A stretch of DNA of 21,666 bases from Rhodobacterales bacterium (GTDB taxonomy: Bacteria; Pseudomonadota; Alphaproteobacteria; Rhodobacterales; Rhodobacteraceae): the NCBI GenBank assembly GCA_013298675.1, contig JAAFIJ010000008.1:1-21666 (forward strand). The letters run 5' to 3'. This document shows, one piece after another, positions 6,718 to 14,066 of the stretch. The notes beneath the pieces were generated by a model, which was not told the DNA's origin, made no database searches, and was given only the letters and a program-made list of their open reading frames with translations. How positions within the stretch are numbered: the first letter of the stretch is position 1; each line of letters starts with the position of its first letter. Both the position numbers and the translations under genes were made by a program.

Positions 6718-8226
6718 CTAGGTGTCAAACTGCCGGGCAAAGGTTTTGCGCAGCTCTGCTTTTTGCACCTTGCCCATCGCGTTGCGCGGCAACGCATCCA
6801 GCACGACCAACCCTTTGGGCTGTTTGAACCGGGCAAGGCGTGGCCGCAAACTGTCAAGAATCGCTGCGGGTTCTAACGTCGCCCCCTTCTGCGCCACCAT
6901 CACGGCGAATACTGCCTCTCCAAAATCCGGGTGCGGCAGCCCGATCACAGCACTTTCCAGCACACCGGGCACATCATCCAAAAGCATCTCGACCTCTTTG
7001 GGATAGACGTTATACCCCCCGGTGATGATCAGGTCCTTGGCCCGCCCGACGATGTGCACATAACCGTCCGCGTCACGCATCCCCAGATCGCCCGTGATGA
7101 ACCACCCATCAGCACGCAACTCTTCACGGGTTTTCTCGGGCATTTGCCAATAGCCCTGAAAGACGTTCGGGCCGCGCACCTCTATCACCCCGACCTCTCC
7201 GGGGCCGACCGCCTGACCATCTTGCATGACCTGCAACGCAACACCTGGCAAGGGGAACCCAACTGTGCCTGCCCGCCGCTCACCGTCATAAGGGTTTGAT
7301 GTGTTCATGTTGGTTTCAGTCATGCCGTAGCGTTCCAAAATCTTTTGCCCGGTGCGCGCCTCAAACGCGTGGTGCGTCTCGGCCAGCAAGGGTGCAGAGC
7401 CGGAGACGAACAACCGCATATGCGCCACCAGCGCGCGGTCGAAATTGGGCAAGGCCAACAGACGCGTATAGAATGTAGGAACACCCATCATCACCGTCGC
7501 TTGCGGCAACAGCCCCACCACCTGTGCCGCATCAAAACCGGGCAGATAGATCATCTGCGCCCCAGCCAGAAGAGCGACATTTGATGCCACGAAAAGCCCA
7601 TGCGTGTGGAAAACCGGCAAGGCATGTAACAGCACATCCGCATCCGTAAAGCGCCACAGCTGTTCCAATGTCTGCGCATTTGACAGCAGGTTATCATGGC
7701 TAAGCATCGCGCCCTTTGAACGACCGGTTGTGCCAGAGGTATACAAAATCGCCGCCAGATCATCGCCCTGCCGCGGCACAACTGTTAGCCCCCCTGAATG
7801 CCCTGACATTCTTTGTGCGAAACTACCGCTGCCGTCAGCCGCCAATGTTTGCAAAACGGCCCCATGCGCGTCTGCCACAGGCGCCAACATGCCATTCTTT
7901 GCCGGATCGCAAATCAACACCCGGGGCGTCGAATTGCCGATGAAATAGTCCATCTCCTCGGCCTGATACGCGGGGTTCAGGGGCAAAAACACCGCGCCAA
8001 TAGCAACAACGGCACCGTAAATCGCCAGAGCCGTCGGTGATTTGTCAACCTGCACCGCAACCCGGTCTCCGGGATTGACCCCCATTTCACGCAAAGCCCC
8101 TGCGGCTTGGGTGATCATCCCGTAAAACGCCTGCCCGGAAATGATCCGTCCATCTTGCAAGATCAGCAGCGGCGTTGATTTTTCGCGCAGGGGATCAAAC
8201 AGCGCGTCAAACAGGATATTCGTCAT
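6718..8226 (-). CDS. matB: Malonyl-CoA synthetase (acyl-CoA ligase, ANL superfamily)
   Basis: A 502-aa cytoplasmic ligase that would activate malonate (possibly methylmalonate) with ATP and CoA. Family motifs are in order: P-loop YTSGTTGRSKG (162-172), HTHGLFV (208-214), ERYGMTE (298-304), WFITGDLG (375-382), GRAKDLIITGGYNVYPKEVE (394-413) and the C-terminal catalytic lysine in AMGKVQK (Lys486). The stretches FHTHGLF and GRAKDLIITGGYNVYPKE match MatB more closely than generic fatty-acyl ligases. The ATG at 8226 has GAGGTG just upstream; the frame is open further upstream but without family homology. No matA decarboxylase or malonate transporter lies next to it. Confidence 0.88.
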   Translation of the reverse strand: MTNILFDALFDPLREKSTPLLILQDGRIISGQAFYGMITQAAGALREMGVNPGDRVAVQVDKSPTALAIYGAVVAIGAVFLPLNPAYQAEEMDYFIGNSTPRVLICDPAKNGMLAPVADAHGAVLQTLAADGSGSFAQRMSGHSGGLTVVPRQGDDLAAILYTSGTTGRSKGAMLSHDNLLSNAQTLEQLWRFTDADVLLHALPVFHTHGLFVASNVALLAGAQMIYLPGFDAAQVVGLLPQATVMMGVPTFYTRLLALPNFDRALVAHMRLFVSGSAPLLAETHHAFEARTGQKILERYGMTETNMNTSNPYDGERRAGTVGFPLPGVALQVMQDGQAVGPGEVGVIEVRGPNVFQGYWQMPEKTREELRADGWFITGDLGMRDADGYVHIVGRAKDLIITGGYNVYPKEVEMLLDDVPGVLESAVIGLPHPDFGEAVFAVMVAQKGATLEPAAILDSLRPRLARFKQPKGLVVLDALPRNAMGKVQKAELRKTFARQFDT

Positions 8227-8422
8227 TCCACACCTCGCTTGCGTCTCTTCCCCAAGATTACAGGGATCGTGCGCGTCAAACAGCCCGTAATGTGGTGAAA
8301 TCGGCAACCGATTATTTCCATTCCCATATCCTTTGGCGGAAATACTCCGCAGAGCGGCCACTTTATCGCCTTGCTTTGCCGCGATGGTGGTCAGACAGAA
8401 TAAGCCCCGACAGGAGAGCAGC

Positions 8423-8587
8423 ATGAAAATCGCACTGAGTTTCTTAGGTTTCTTCACCAAACGCGCTGTGAAAGAAGACGCCACCGATATGTTTGACCTG
8501 CGCGTCCAAAAAGCGCGTCAACGCGAAGACCGCCGCAATTCCCAATCCGCCGTTTTCAGAACGAGATCTGCACTCCGGGCAGTCTAA
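8423..8587 (+). CDS. Small basic hypothetical protein (54 aa)
   Basis: A small gene with a good Shine-Dalgarno (AGGAGA) 7 nt before its ATG. The product has a short hydrophobic start (IALSFLGFF, 3-11), then a highly charged Arg/Lys/Asp-rich middle (13-39). I do not recognise a family. Its last 32 nt overlap the 3' end of the convergent mipZ gene, and its start is 196 nt from the divergent matB start. The N-terminus could be an amphipathic membrane-binding helix. The clear ribosome site supports a real gene, but no function can be assigned. Confidence 0.6.
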   Translation: MKIALSFLGFFTKRAVKEDATDMFDLRVQKARQREDRRNSQSAVFRTRSALRAV

Positions 8588-9365
8588 GTTCGGTCATCAG
8601 ATCACGCAGTTCCTGTCTGGCCGCGATGTTGGACAGGTTCAGTTGATCAACCCCTGTGTCTTTGAGATCAAGCAAAGTAAGTCCGCGCGGGAACAGTTCT
8701 CGAAAGATCACCCGTTCCGAAAATCCCGGTGCCACGCGAAAGCCGATGCGCTTGGATAACTCTTCCAAGGCGGATCCTACCTTCTTTTTGTTGTGCATCT
8801 GTTGGGCGCCTAAACGGTTGCGCAACACAATCCAGTCGATCGGCGGCAGATCGGCTTGCGCGCGCAATTGCCGCGCGCTCCAGACCATTTCGGAATAAAT
8901 GGACGGGCCCTTCACTTTGCCGGTTTCCGGGTCAAGGCGTGCCAGCAAATCAAAGTCGATAAAGCTGTCGTTCAAAGGTGTGACCAACGTATCAGCCAAA
9001 GAATGCGCGACCTGTGACAGGCGCGTGTGGCTGCCGGGACAGTCAATAATGATGAAATCGCAGCTTTTTTCAAATTCTGCCACGGCGGCCGAAAGACGCT
9101 GATCATAGGGGTTTTCGCCGGGCAACAAACGCGACGTGTCAGCCTCTGGCAAATCAAGATATTCAGGTGTCGGCAAGCGCAAGCCACTGCGCGCGACATA
9201 AGCCAGTCGATTTTCGATGTACCGACCGGTAGATTTTTGGCGCAGGTCCAGATCAAGCACCCCAACCGGATGGCCCATGCGCACCAAAGCAGTTGCGATG
9301 TGCATGCAGGTGGTCGATTTGCCCGAGCCGCCCTTTTCGTTCCCCACAACGATGATATGCGCCAT
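8556..9365 (-). CDS. mipZ: MipZ-like ParA-family ATPase, division-site positioning
   Basis: A 269-aa P-loop ATPase of the ParA/MinD superfamily with deviant Walker A KGGSGKST (11-18; signature Lys11), the switch region DLDLRQKSTGRYIENR (38-53) and Walker B FIIIDCPG (104-111). The segments RQKSTGRYIENR and PLNDSFIDFDLLARLDPETG match MipZ, which forms a gradient from the ParB-bound origin and keeps FtsZ away from the poles in alphaproteobacteria. The ATG at 9365 begins directly at the core beta strand; an open extension to 9404 has no homology. It appears monocistronic, and its 3' end overlaps the convergent 54-aa gene. Confidence 0.92.
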   Translation of the reverse strand: MAHIIVVGNEKGGSGKSTTCMHIATALVRMGHPVGVLDLDLRQKSTGRYIENRLAYVARSGLRLPTPEYLDLPEADTSRLLPGENPYDQRLSAAVAEFEKSCDFIIIDCPGSHTRLSQVAHSLADTLVTPLNDSFIDFDLLARLDPETGKVKGPSIYSEMVWSARQLRAQADLPPIDWIVLRNRLGAQQMHNKKKVGSALEELSKRIGFRVAPGFSERVIFRELFPRGLTLLDLKDTGVDQLNLSNIAARQELRDLMTELRLPGVQISF

Positions 9366-9398
9366 CAGCCACCCGTCCCGTTTTCTAAACCGCGTCGT

Positions 9399-9416
9399 GC
9401 GCAATCACACTTGCGC
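9399..9416 (-). promoter_or_regulatory. Inverted repeat upstream of mipZ
   Basis: GCGCAA (9399-9404) and TTGCGC (9411-9416) form a perfect inverted repeat with a 6-nt spacer, 34 nt before the mipZ start. It has the size of a dimeric regulator site. No known consensus was recognised. Confidence 0.3.
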
Positions 9417-9467
9417 TATCGTTAACAAAGGAAACCAGCAGCGTGAAGTGTAAACCCGATGGATGCG

Positions 9468-9494
9468 AAAAAGGGCGCATCTGGTGATGCGCCC
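9468..9494 (-). terminator. Rho-independent terminator of rplS-rpmE
   Basis: On the minus strand GGGCGCATC pairs perfectly with GATGCGCCC around the loop ACCA and is followed by TTTTT. It starts 40 nt after the rpmE stop and ends the two-gene ribosomal protein operon. Confidence 0.9.
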
Positions 9495-9533
9495 AATCCC
9501 GAATTTCTTGGTTCAAACAAAACCCAGACGGAT

Positions 9534-9755
9534 TTAGAAACCCAAACCGGCGTATTTGTTCTTGAACTTGGACACGCGGCCACCGGTGTCCATCAGCTTT
9601 GCCGATTGACCGGTCCATGCTGGGTGGGACAGCGGATCGATGTCCAAAGCCATCTGGTCGCCCTCTTTGCCCCAAGTGGTCTTGGAGTTGAAGATGGACC
9701 CGTCGGTCATTTTGACCGTGATGGTGTGATAGTCGGGGTGAATGCCTTGTTTCAT
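9534..9755 (-). CDS. rpmE: 50S ribosomal protein L31, cysteine-free type
   Basis: A 73-aa large-subunit ribosomal protein that opens MKQGIHPDYHTITVKMTDGS, as is typical of L31. It has no cysteine at all, so it belongs to the zinc-independent form rather than the CxxC-containing form. The start lies 11 nt after the rplS stop; an AAGGA site overlaps that stop codon, so the two genes are co-transcribed. A strong terminator follows. Confidence 0.96.
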   Translation of the reverse strand: MKQGIHPDYHTITVKMTDGSIFNSKTTWGKEGDQMALDIDPLSHPAWTGQSAKLMDTGGRVSKFKNKYAGLGF

Positions 9756-9766
9756 CGCCCTGTTCC

Positions 9767-10141
9767 TTATTCCGCTTTGGCTTTGTAGGTTGAATCTTCG
9801 GCGATACGGGCCGACTTGCCGCGACGATCGCGCAGATAGTACAGCTTGGCGCGGCGAACACGGCCACGACGGACGACCTCAATCGCATCGATGTTGGTGG
9901 AATACAGTGGGAAAACCCGCTCTACGCCTTCACCGAACGAGATTTTGCGAACGGTGAAAGACGCGGCAATCGTTGCTCCGCCCTTGCGCGCGATCACAAC
10001 GCCTTCGTAAACCTGAACGCGCGAGCGCGTGCCTTCGGTCACTTTGTAGCCGACGCGCACAGTGTCGCCCGCTTTGAAATCTGGAATTACCTTGCCAAGC
10101 GCAGCGATCTGCTCAGCCTCGATTTGCGCGATCAAATTCAT
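9767..10141 (-). CDS. rplS: 50S ribosomal protein L19
   Basis: A 124-aa large-subunit protein located near the interface with the small subunit. The family block FKAGDTVRVGYKV (22-34), EGVVIARKGGA (46-56), SFTVRKISFGEGVERVFPLYS (61-81) and RRGRVRRAKLYYLRDRRGKSARI (91-113) is complete. The ATG at 10141 has AAGGA about 8 nt upstream; the frame is open further upstream but lacks homology. In related genomes rplS commonly follows trmD. Here trmD is 2.7 kb away, with three genes on the opposite strand in between, and rplS has its own promoter and long leader. Confidence 0.97.
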   Translation of the reverse strand: MNLIAQIEAEQIAALGKVIPDFKAGDTVRVGYKVTEGTRSRVQVYEGVVIARKGGATIAASFTVRKISFGEGVERVFPLYSTNIDAIEVVRRGRVRRAKLYYLRDRRGKSARIAEDSTYKAKAE

Positions 10142-10160
10142 CGCAAGTCCTTTCTTTAAC

Positions 10161-10176
10161 TCGGGGTTTTCCCCGA
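10161..10176 (-). promoter_or_regulatory. Small hairpin in the rplS leader
   Basis: TCGGGG (10161-10166) and CCCCGA (10171-10176) form a 6-bp stem with a TTTT loop (AAAA in the mRNA), about 20 nt before the rplS start and just before its ribosome site. It could influence initiation; chance is not excluded. Confidence 0.3.
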
Positions 10177-10352
10177 AAGTTGATGCCGTTCCAGAGCTCT
10201 CGGTCTTCGATCGGGTCGCTCCTATAGGAACCCCGCCAGAGATGGCACTTGCGTTTTTAGTCCGAACTTTACGACCACCCGTGCAGAAGAAGGCACTGGC
10301 ATATGGCCAAAAGGAATCGGGTCCGATGGGCAAATCTACCCCGGACTAGGGG

Positions 10353-10381
10353 CGTATAGGGGCTAGCGGCTGGGGGGTCAA
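10353..10381 (-). promoter_or_regulatory. Candidate sigma-70 promoter of rplS-rpmE
   Basis: On the minus strand TTGACC (10381-10376) and TATACG (10358-10353) are separated by exactly 17 nt, matching five and four of six consensus bases. It predicts a transcript start around 10346 and a leader of about 200 nt. This is the best promoter match found in the window. Confidence 0.55.
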
Positions 10382-10542
10382 GTGGTGCGACATCGCGACA
10401 AAACATCGATTTGGCCCAGAGTCTCTATTTGGCAGTTCTTTGATCCGACCCTGAGGATCAGCATTGCGGGACTAAACCCAACAAAGATGCAGACTCGCCA
10501 AGAGTTTCGAGAATGTCGGTTGCATCGCGTCAAAGAATTATA

Positions 10543-10554
10543 GTCTGATCAGAC
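10543..10554 (+). promoter_or_regulatory. 12-bp palindrome upstream of pnuC
   Basis: GTCTGATCAGAC is a perfect palindrome ending 24 nt before the pnuC start. It overlaps a possible -10 hexamer TATAGT (10539-10544). The position suits a repressor site controlling the pnuC-nadR pair, but it does not resemble any NAD-regulator consensus I can recall. Confidence 0.35.
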
Positions 10555-10578
10555 CAGATAGTGGGCGGCGAGGCCGAA

Positions 10579-11178
10579 ATGATAGAGTTCTTCTTTGGCA
10601 TGGTTGGAAGTCGGCCCATCGAGTGGATCGCGGTTGCTTGCGGGATCGTGAACGTCAGCCTGATCATCCAACGTTCGATCCGGAATTACCCGTTCGGCTT
10701 TGCTGTGGTGACGCTCTATTTCTTTATTTTCTGGCAGTACCGTCTCTACAGTGACGCGCTGCTGCAGGTCTATTTCTTCATAATTCAAATCTACGGCGTC
10801 TATGTCTGGCTGAACGGAAGGGCGCAGGACGGGCGGGTGATTGTGGCGCCTTTGGGCAATAGCATGTTCGCCATGCATCTCGGGGCGACAGCGGTTTTGT
10901 GGCTGATCGTGGCGAGCCTGATGGCGACCTTTACCGATGCGGCCGCACCGTACTGGGATGCGGCGGTTGCGGCACTAAGCATCACTGCGCAGTTCCTATT
11001 GTCGCGCAGGCACTTGCAGAGTTGGTACCTGTGGATCGCCGTGGATGTGATGGCGATTGGTCTCTTTTACACCCGCGGGTTGGAACCGACGGCGACACTT
11101 TACCTCGTATTCTTGGGTCTTGCGATCACAGGGTTGATCCAGTGGCGCCGCGCCGCGATGCGGCCCTTAGACACATGA
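10579..11178 (+). CDS. pnuC: PnuC-family nicotinamide riboside transporter
   Basis: A 199-aa integral membrane protein with about seven hydrophobic segments (roughly 15-31, 37-53, 60-78, 97-117, 124-141, 146-165, 171-189). Family signatures are WQYRLYSDALLQ (52-63) and QIYGVYVWLNG (70-80), with a Trp-rich segment SWYLWIAVDV (148-157) that lines the substrate path in PnuC. These proteins move nicotinamide riboside by facilitated diffusion, trapped by intracellular phosphorylation. ATG 10579 follows a GAGG site; a GTG at 10561 is a weaker alternative. It overlaps nadR by 4 nt (ATGA), and NadR supplies exactly the trapping kinase. Confidence 0.92.
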   Translation: MIEFFFGMVGSRPIEWIAVACGIVNVSLIIQRSIRNYPFGFAVVTLYFFIFWQYRLYSDALLQVYFFIIQIYGVYVWLNGRAQDGRVIVAPLGNSMFAMHLGATAVLWLIVASLMATFTDAAAPYWDAAVAALSITAQFLLSRRHLQSWYLWIAVDVMAIGLFYTRGLEPTATLYLVFLGLAITGLIQWRRAAMRPLDT

Positions 11179-12197
11179 CAACGCGTGGATTTCTGCTTGG
11201 AAAGTTTATGCCGCCGCATGCTGGGCATCTCTATTGTGCCAACGTCGGGAAAGCGCGATGCGATGTGATGACGGTGCTGGTGTGTAGCCATGACGCAGAG
11301 CCGATCGAGGGGCATCTGAGGGCCAGATGGATGCGGGCGTGCTTGCCGGAGCCTGAATATCAAGTGCTCCACATGCACCGCGATATTCCGCAAGCGCCCG
11401 AGGATCACCCCGATTTTTGGCCTATCTGGCGTGCAGCAATCGCGGAGTTCCACCCCGAGCCGATTGATTGGGTCTTTGGTTCGGAAGGCTACGTTCACCG
11501 CCTCGCGCGGGAAATCGGCGCGCGGCCCTTTCCCGTGGATCCGGAGCGACAGGTTGTTCCGGTGTCGGGCACGGCAATCCGAAAAGATCCTTGGAACAAT
11601 TGGCGCCATGTGCCGGGTCCTGTGCGGGGTCACTATCAGCACCGTCTAGTTTTGGTGGGGGCGGAAAGTACCGGCAAGACGATGCTGGCCGAGACCTTGG
11701 CCGCACGGCTTTCAAACGTTCCGATTCTTGAATACGGGCGCGATTACGACGCCGTCTTCAGGCATGGGCAAGCTTGGGACGCGGCGGATTTCGAGGCAAT
11801 CATGATGGGCCACAGAGCGCTGGCGGATACTATTGCAGCGCGAAGTGGGCCGTTTGTCATCGAGGATACCGATGCCATTCAGACACTTGTCTGGGCCGAG
11901 GCGCTGTTAGGCAAGGTACCGGAGTCGCTGATAGACCGAGCGCGGGCGGCAATTTCTGGGAAGACCTACCTTGTGCTTGACCATGCAACGCCGTGGAAAG
12001 ACGACGGAACGCGGCACTTTGCTGATCCCGCGCGCCGCGCGTGGTTCACCAGCCGGCTGCGCGAATGGCTAAATGCGTTCAGGGCGGAGTGGTGGCCTAT
12101 AGAGGGTGCGGATTGGGCAGCGCGTACTGCTGCCGCCAATGCCCGGTTGGATGCCCTTGATCCAGAATCAGCACTGCATACGGGGTGCCGTGACTGA
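11175..12197 (+). CDS. nadR: Bifunctional NMN adenylyltransferase / ribosylnicotinamide kinase (NadR-like)
   Basis: A 340-aa enzyme. Residues 1 to about 150 are a nucleotidyltransferase domain with GKFMPPHAGH (9-18) and SGTAIR (131-136), the GxFxPxHxGH and ISxTxxR motifs that adenylylate NMN to NAD. Residues about 157-335 are a P-loop kinase with Walker A GAESTGKT (162-169) and LEYGRDY (185-191), which phosphorylates nicotinamide riboside to NMN. The N-terminal HTH repressor domain of enterobacterial NadR is absent, so this version should be purely enzymatic. It is coupled to pnuC by an ATGA overlap. At least four arginines use AGG or AGA (residues 49, 51, 196, 303), which may hint at transfer, though this is weak. 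Confidence 0.93.
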   Translation: MTTRGFLLGKFMPPHAGHLYCANVGKARCDVMTVLVCSHDAEPIEGHLRARWMRACLPEPEYQVLHMHRDIPQAPEDHPDFWPIWRAAIAEFHPEPIDWVFGSEGYVHRLAREIGARPFPVDPERQVVPVSGTAIRKDPWNNWRHVPGPVRGHYQHRLVLVGAESTGKTMLAETLAARLSNVPILEYGRDYDAVFRHGQAWDAADFEAIMMGHRALADTIAARSGPFVIEDTDAIQTLVWAEALLGKVPESLIDRARAAISGKTYLVLDHATPWKDDGTRHFADPARRAWFTSRLREWLNAFRAEWWPIEGADWAARTAAANARLDALDPESALHTGCRD

Positions 12198-12391
12198 CCT
12201 TGTGACTGGCGGAATACAGAGTCAGACTGACAGCCAAGTGAAAATACTCTCGTACGATGAGTTGGGGATACTCTGTCAAACTTTGGGGCCTAAACAGTCA
12301 TTGCGCTTTAGCTTCGCGATTACCCAAATTTCGCGCGCTTCCGTCTCGACTTACACCGACATATCTTTCCCGCCAGCATAAGGGCGATTTC

Positions 12392-12892
12392 ATGACCAAT
12401 ACCCCGACCAAAGTTGCGGACTTCCAGTTGCGTCGGGCCGTACCCGATGATGCGGCCTTGCTTTTGGACTTTATGCGAAAACTGGGGGCCTATCAGAAAA
12501 TGGCGGACCAGATCACTGCCACCGAGGCCAGTCTGCACCGGCTTTTGACCGAAAATCAGGGCGAAGCGATCTTTGGGTATCTGCATGGAAAGCCTGTCAG
12601 TTTCATGTATTTCAACCAGACCTCTTCGGCCTTCACTGGCCGTTCGGGTCTGTTCATCGATGGTTTCTTGGTGAACGAAGCCCAGCGTTATATGGGGTTG
12701 GGTCACGCGATGATGGCGTGGCTGGCGGCAGAGGCACAGGCGCGCGGCTGTCAGATGCTTGAATGGGGGGTCTTGGACTGGAACACCCCGGCCATCGACT
12801 TTTACAACGGCTTGGGCGCCTATTGTCTTGATGTCATGCGCATCTACCGTCTGCCACCTGACCGGGTCAGCGATCTGGCCGGTGAAGCTTAG
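12392..12892 (+). CDS. GNAT-family N-acetyltransferase (diamine/SSAT-like)
   Basis: A 166-aa acetyltransferase with the acetyl-CoA loop QRYMGLGHAMM (98-108) and the motif B region LDWNTPAIDFYNGLGAYCLD (128-147). The DWNTPAIDFYxxLGA stretch is shared with spermidine/spermine N1-acetyltransferase-like and thialysine acetyltransferase proteins, so an amine substrate is likely but not proven. The ATG at 12392 has AAGGG upstream. It lies 194 nt after nadR and may be separately transcribed. Its stop codon overlaps the trmD stop by 3 nt on the opposite strand. Confidence 0.88.
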   Translation: MTNTPTKVADFQLRRAVPDDAALLLDFMRKLGAYQKMADQITATEASLHRLLTENQGEAIFGYLHGKPVSFMYFNQTSSAFTGRSGLFIDGFLVNEAQRYMGLGHAMMAWLAAEAQARGCQMLEWGVLDWNTPAIDFYNGLGAYCLDVMRIYRLPPDRVSDLAGEA

Positions 12893-13710
12893 CGTTTTGG
12901 CTTTGGCCGCGCCTGAAACTTGGCCCACAAATCGGGCCGCCGCATCTCGGTCAAGGCTTCGGCCTTAGCCCGCCGCCATTTGGCAACCTTGCCGTGATCG
13001 CCCGAGGTCAATACTTCGGGGATCTCGCGCCCTTGCCAGACTTGCGGGCGCGTATATTGTGGGTGCTCTAACAGCCCGTCGGAGAAGCTTTCTTCAACTG
13101 TAGAGCTGGCATTGCCCAAAACCCCCGGCAACAACCGGACCGTGGCGTCCAGTACCGCCTGCGCGGGAATTTCGCCGCCGGTCAGCACAAAATCCCCCAA
13201 GGAAACCTCTTCGATCTGATGGTGGTCAAGCAAACGCTGATCGACCCCTTCAAACCGCCCGCACAACATGGTCATCCCATCACAGCCAGCAAATCGCCGC
13301 GCCATTGCCTGATCAAAAGGCTTGCCGCGCGGCGACAGATAGATCACCGGCCAGCGTTCGCGGTCGACCGGGGTGCCTTCGCTTGCTTTTTGCAGCGCCA
13401 TATCCACCACATCGGCCCGCAGGACCATCCCCGCGCCCCCGCCGGCAGGCGTATCATCGACATTCAGGTGCTTGCCCTGACCGAACGGGCGCAGATCGAT
13501 CGTCTCAAGCGCCCAAAGTCCCAGATCCATCGCCTTACCCGTCAAGGACAGGCCCAAAGTGCCGGGAAACGCCTCGGGAAAAAGGGTGATGATCTTGACC
13601 CGCCACGCGTCTTTGATGTGCAAAGGCTCCATCAGGTCGCGCGGCTGAAGGCTGGCACGGATAGAGATCCGTCCATGGGATTTGGTTTTGGGCGGGGCGT
13701 CATTTTCCAT
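12889..13710 (-). CDS. trmD: tRNA (guanine-N1-)-methyltransferase
   Basis: The enzyme methylates G37 next to the anticodon in a subset of tRNAs using S-adenosylmethionine, which prevents +1 frameshifts. The 273-aa protein has the conserved start of the domain VKIITLFPEAFPGTLG (38-53), NVDDTPAGGGAGMVLR (83-98), and the trefoil-knot SAM site LSPRGKPFDQ (125-134), LCGRFEGVDQR (149-159) and SLGDFVLTGGE (170-180). A later block is GLLEHPQYTRP (212-222). The first 35 or so residues precede the usual family start. An internal ATG at 13632 would remove most of them, and neither start has a good ribosome site. It is the last gene of the long ffh-rpsP-rimM block. Confidence 0.95.
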   Translation of the reverse strand: MENDAPPKTKSHGRISIRASLQPRDLMEPLHIKDAWRVKIITLFPEAFPGTLGLSLTGKAMDLGLWALETIDLRPFGQGKHLNVDDTPAGGGAGMVLRADVVDMALQKASEGTPVDRERWPVIYLSPRGKPFDQAMARRFAGCDGMTMLCGRFEGVDQRLLDHHQIEEVSLGDFVLTGGEIPAQAVLDATVRLLPGVLGNASSTVEESFSDGLLEHPQYTRPQVWQGREIPEVLTSGDHGKVAKWRRAKAEALTEMRRPDLWAKFQARPKPKR

Positions 13711-13883
13711 TCGGTATGTCTAAAGCGGTTCACTGCGGTGTGAAATCAAAAAATCGCCGTATGCCCCGCAAGGTAAGGTCAGCGACCGGGCCAGAACTCT
13801 TGGGCAAACCTTCGCGACGCGGCCCAATTTGACGCAGAACAGCGACGACATCACCTGAAAACGGATCAAGGAGTCGTCTTTGC

Positions 13884-14066
13884 TTAACCTAGGGTGGACT
13901 GATCCAACAGCAATCTGCGCGCTTGGTCCAATGCAGGGCTGAGCGCGCCGCGCGCATTTAGCGCAGTAAGAATCGCTTTGCGGCCCACTTGCGAGGTGAT
14001 CGCCTCGACATGGCGTGCCAGATCATCCCCCTCCGGCGACAAGGACTGTTGGGTCAAGGGCATCAA
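13884..14066 (-). pseudogene. 3' fragment of the frameshifted membrane-protein gene
   Basis: This open frame continues the reading of the upstream membrane gene after a +1 shift. It encodes a soluble, helical tail (SPEGDDLARHVEAITSQVGRKAI and onward). The overlap with the upstream frame (14023-14066) contains a five-C run at 14027-14031 on the plus strand. Removing one base there would join both frames into a single product of about 200 aa. Its first codon as a separate gene would be a TTG without a ribosome site, so it is more likely a displaced C-terminus than an independent gene. Confidence 0.5.

Larger units (their letters stand above)
10142..10578. other. 437-nt gene-free region between divergent rplS and pnuC
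   Basis: The left half is the presumed 5' leader of rplS, with a small hairpin near its start codon and a good promoter at 10353-10381 (-). The right half leads to pnuC (+) and ends in a 12-bp palindrome. Around 10384-10540 I see no gene, RNA or repeat; no open frame with homology was recognised. Confidence 0.6.

Noticed and set aside
10142..10578. Possible NAD-type riboswitch before pnuC
   Set aside because: No recognisable conserved core or multi-stem fold; only a short palindrome could be supported.
12320..12928. 202-codon open frame on the minus strand
   Set aside because: Antisense to the GNAT gene at 12392-12892, whose motifs are complete; no homology seen.
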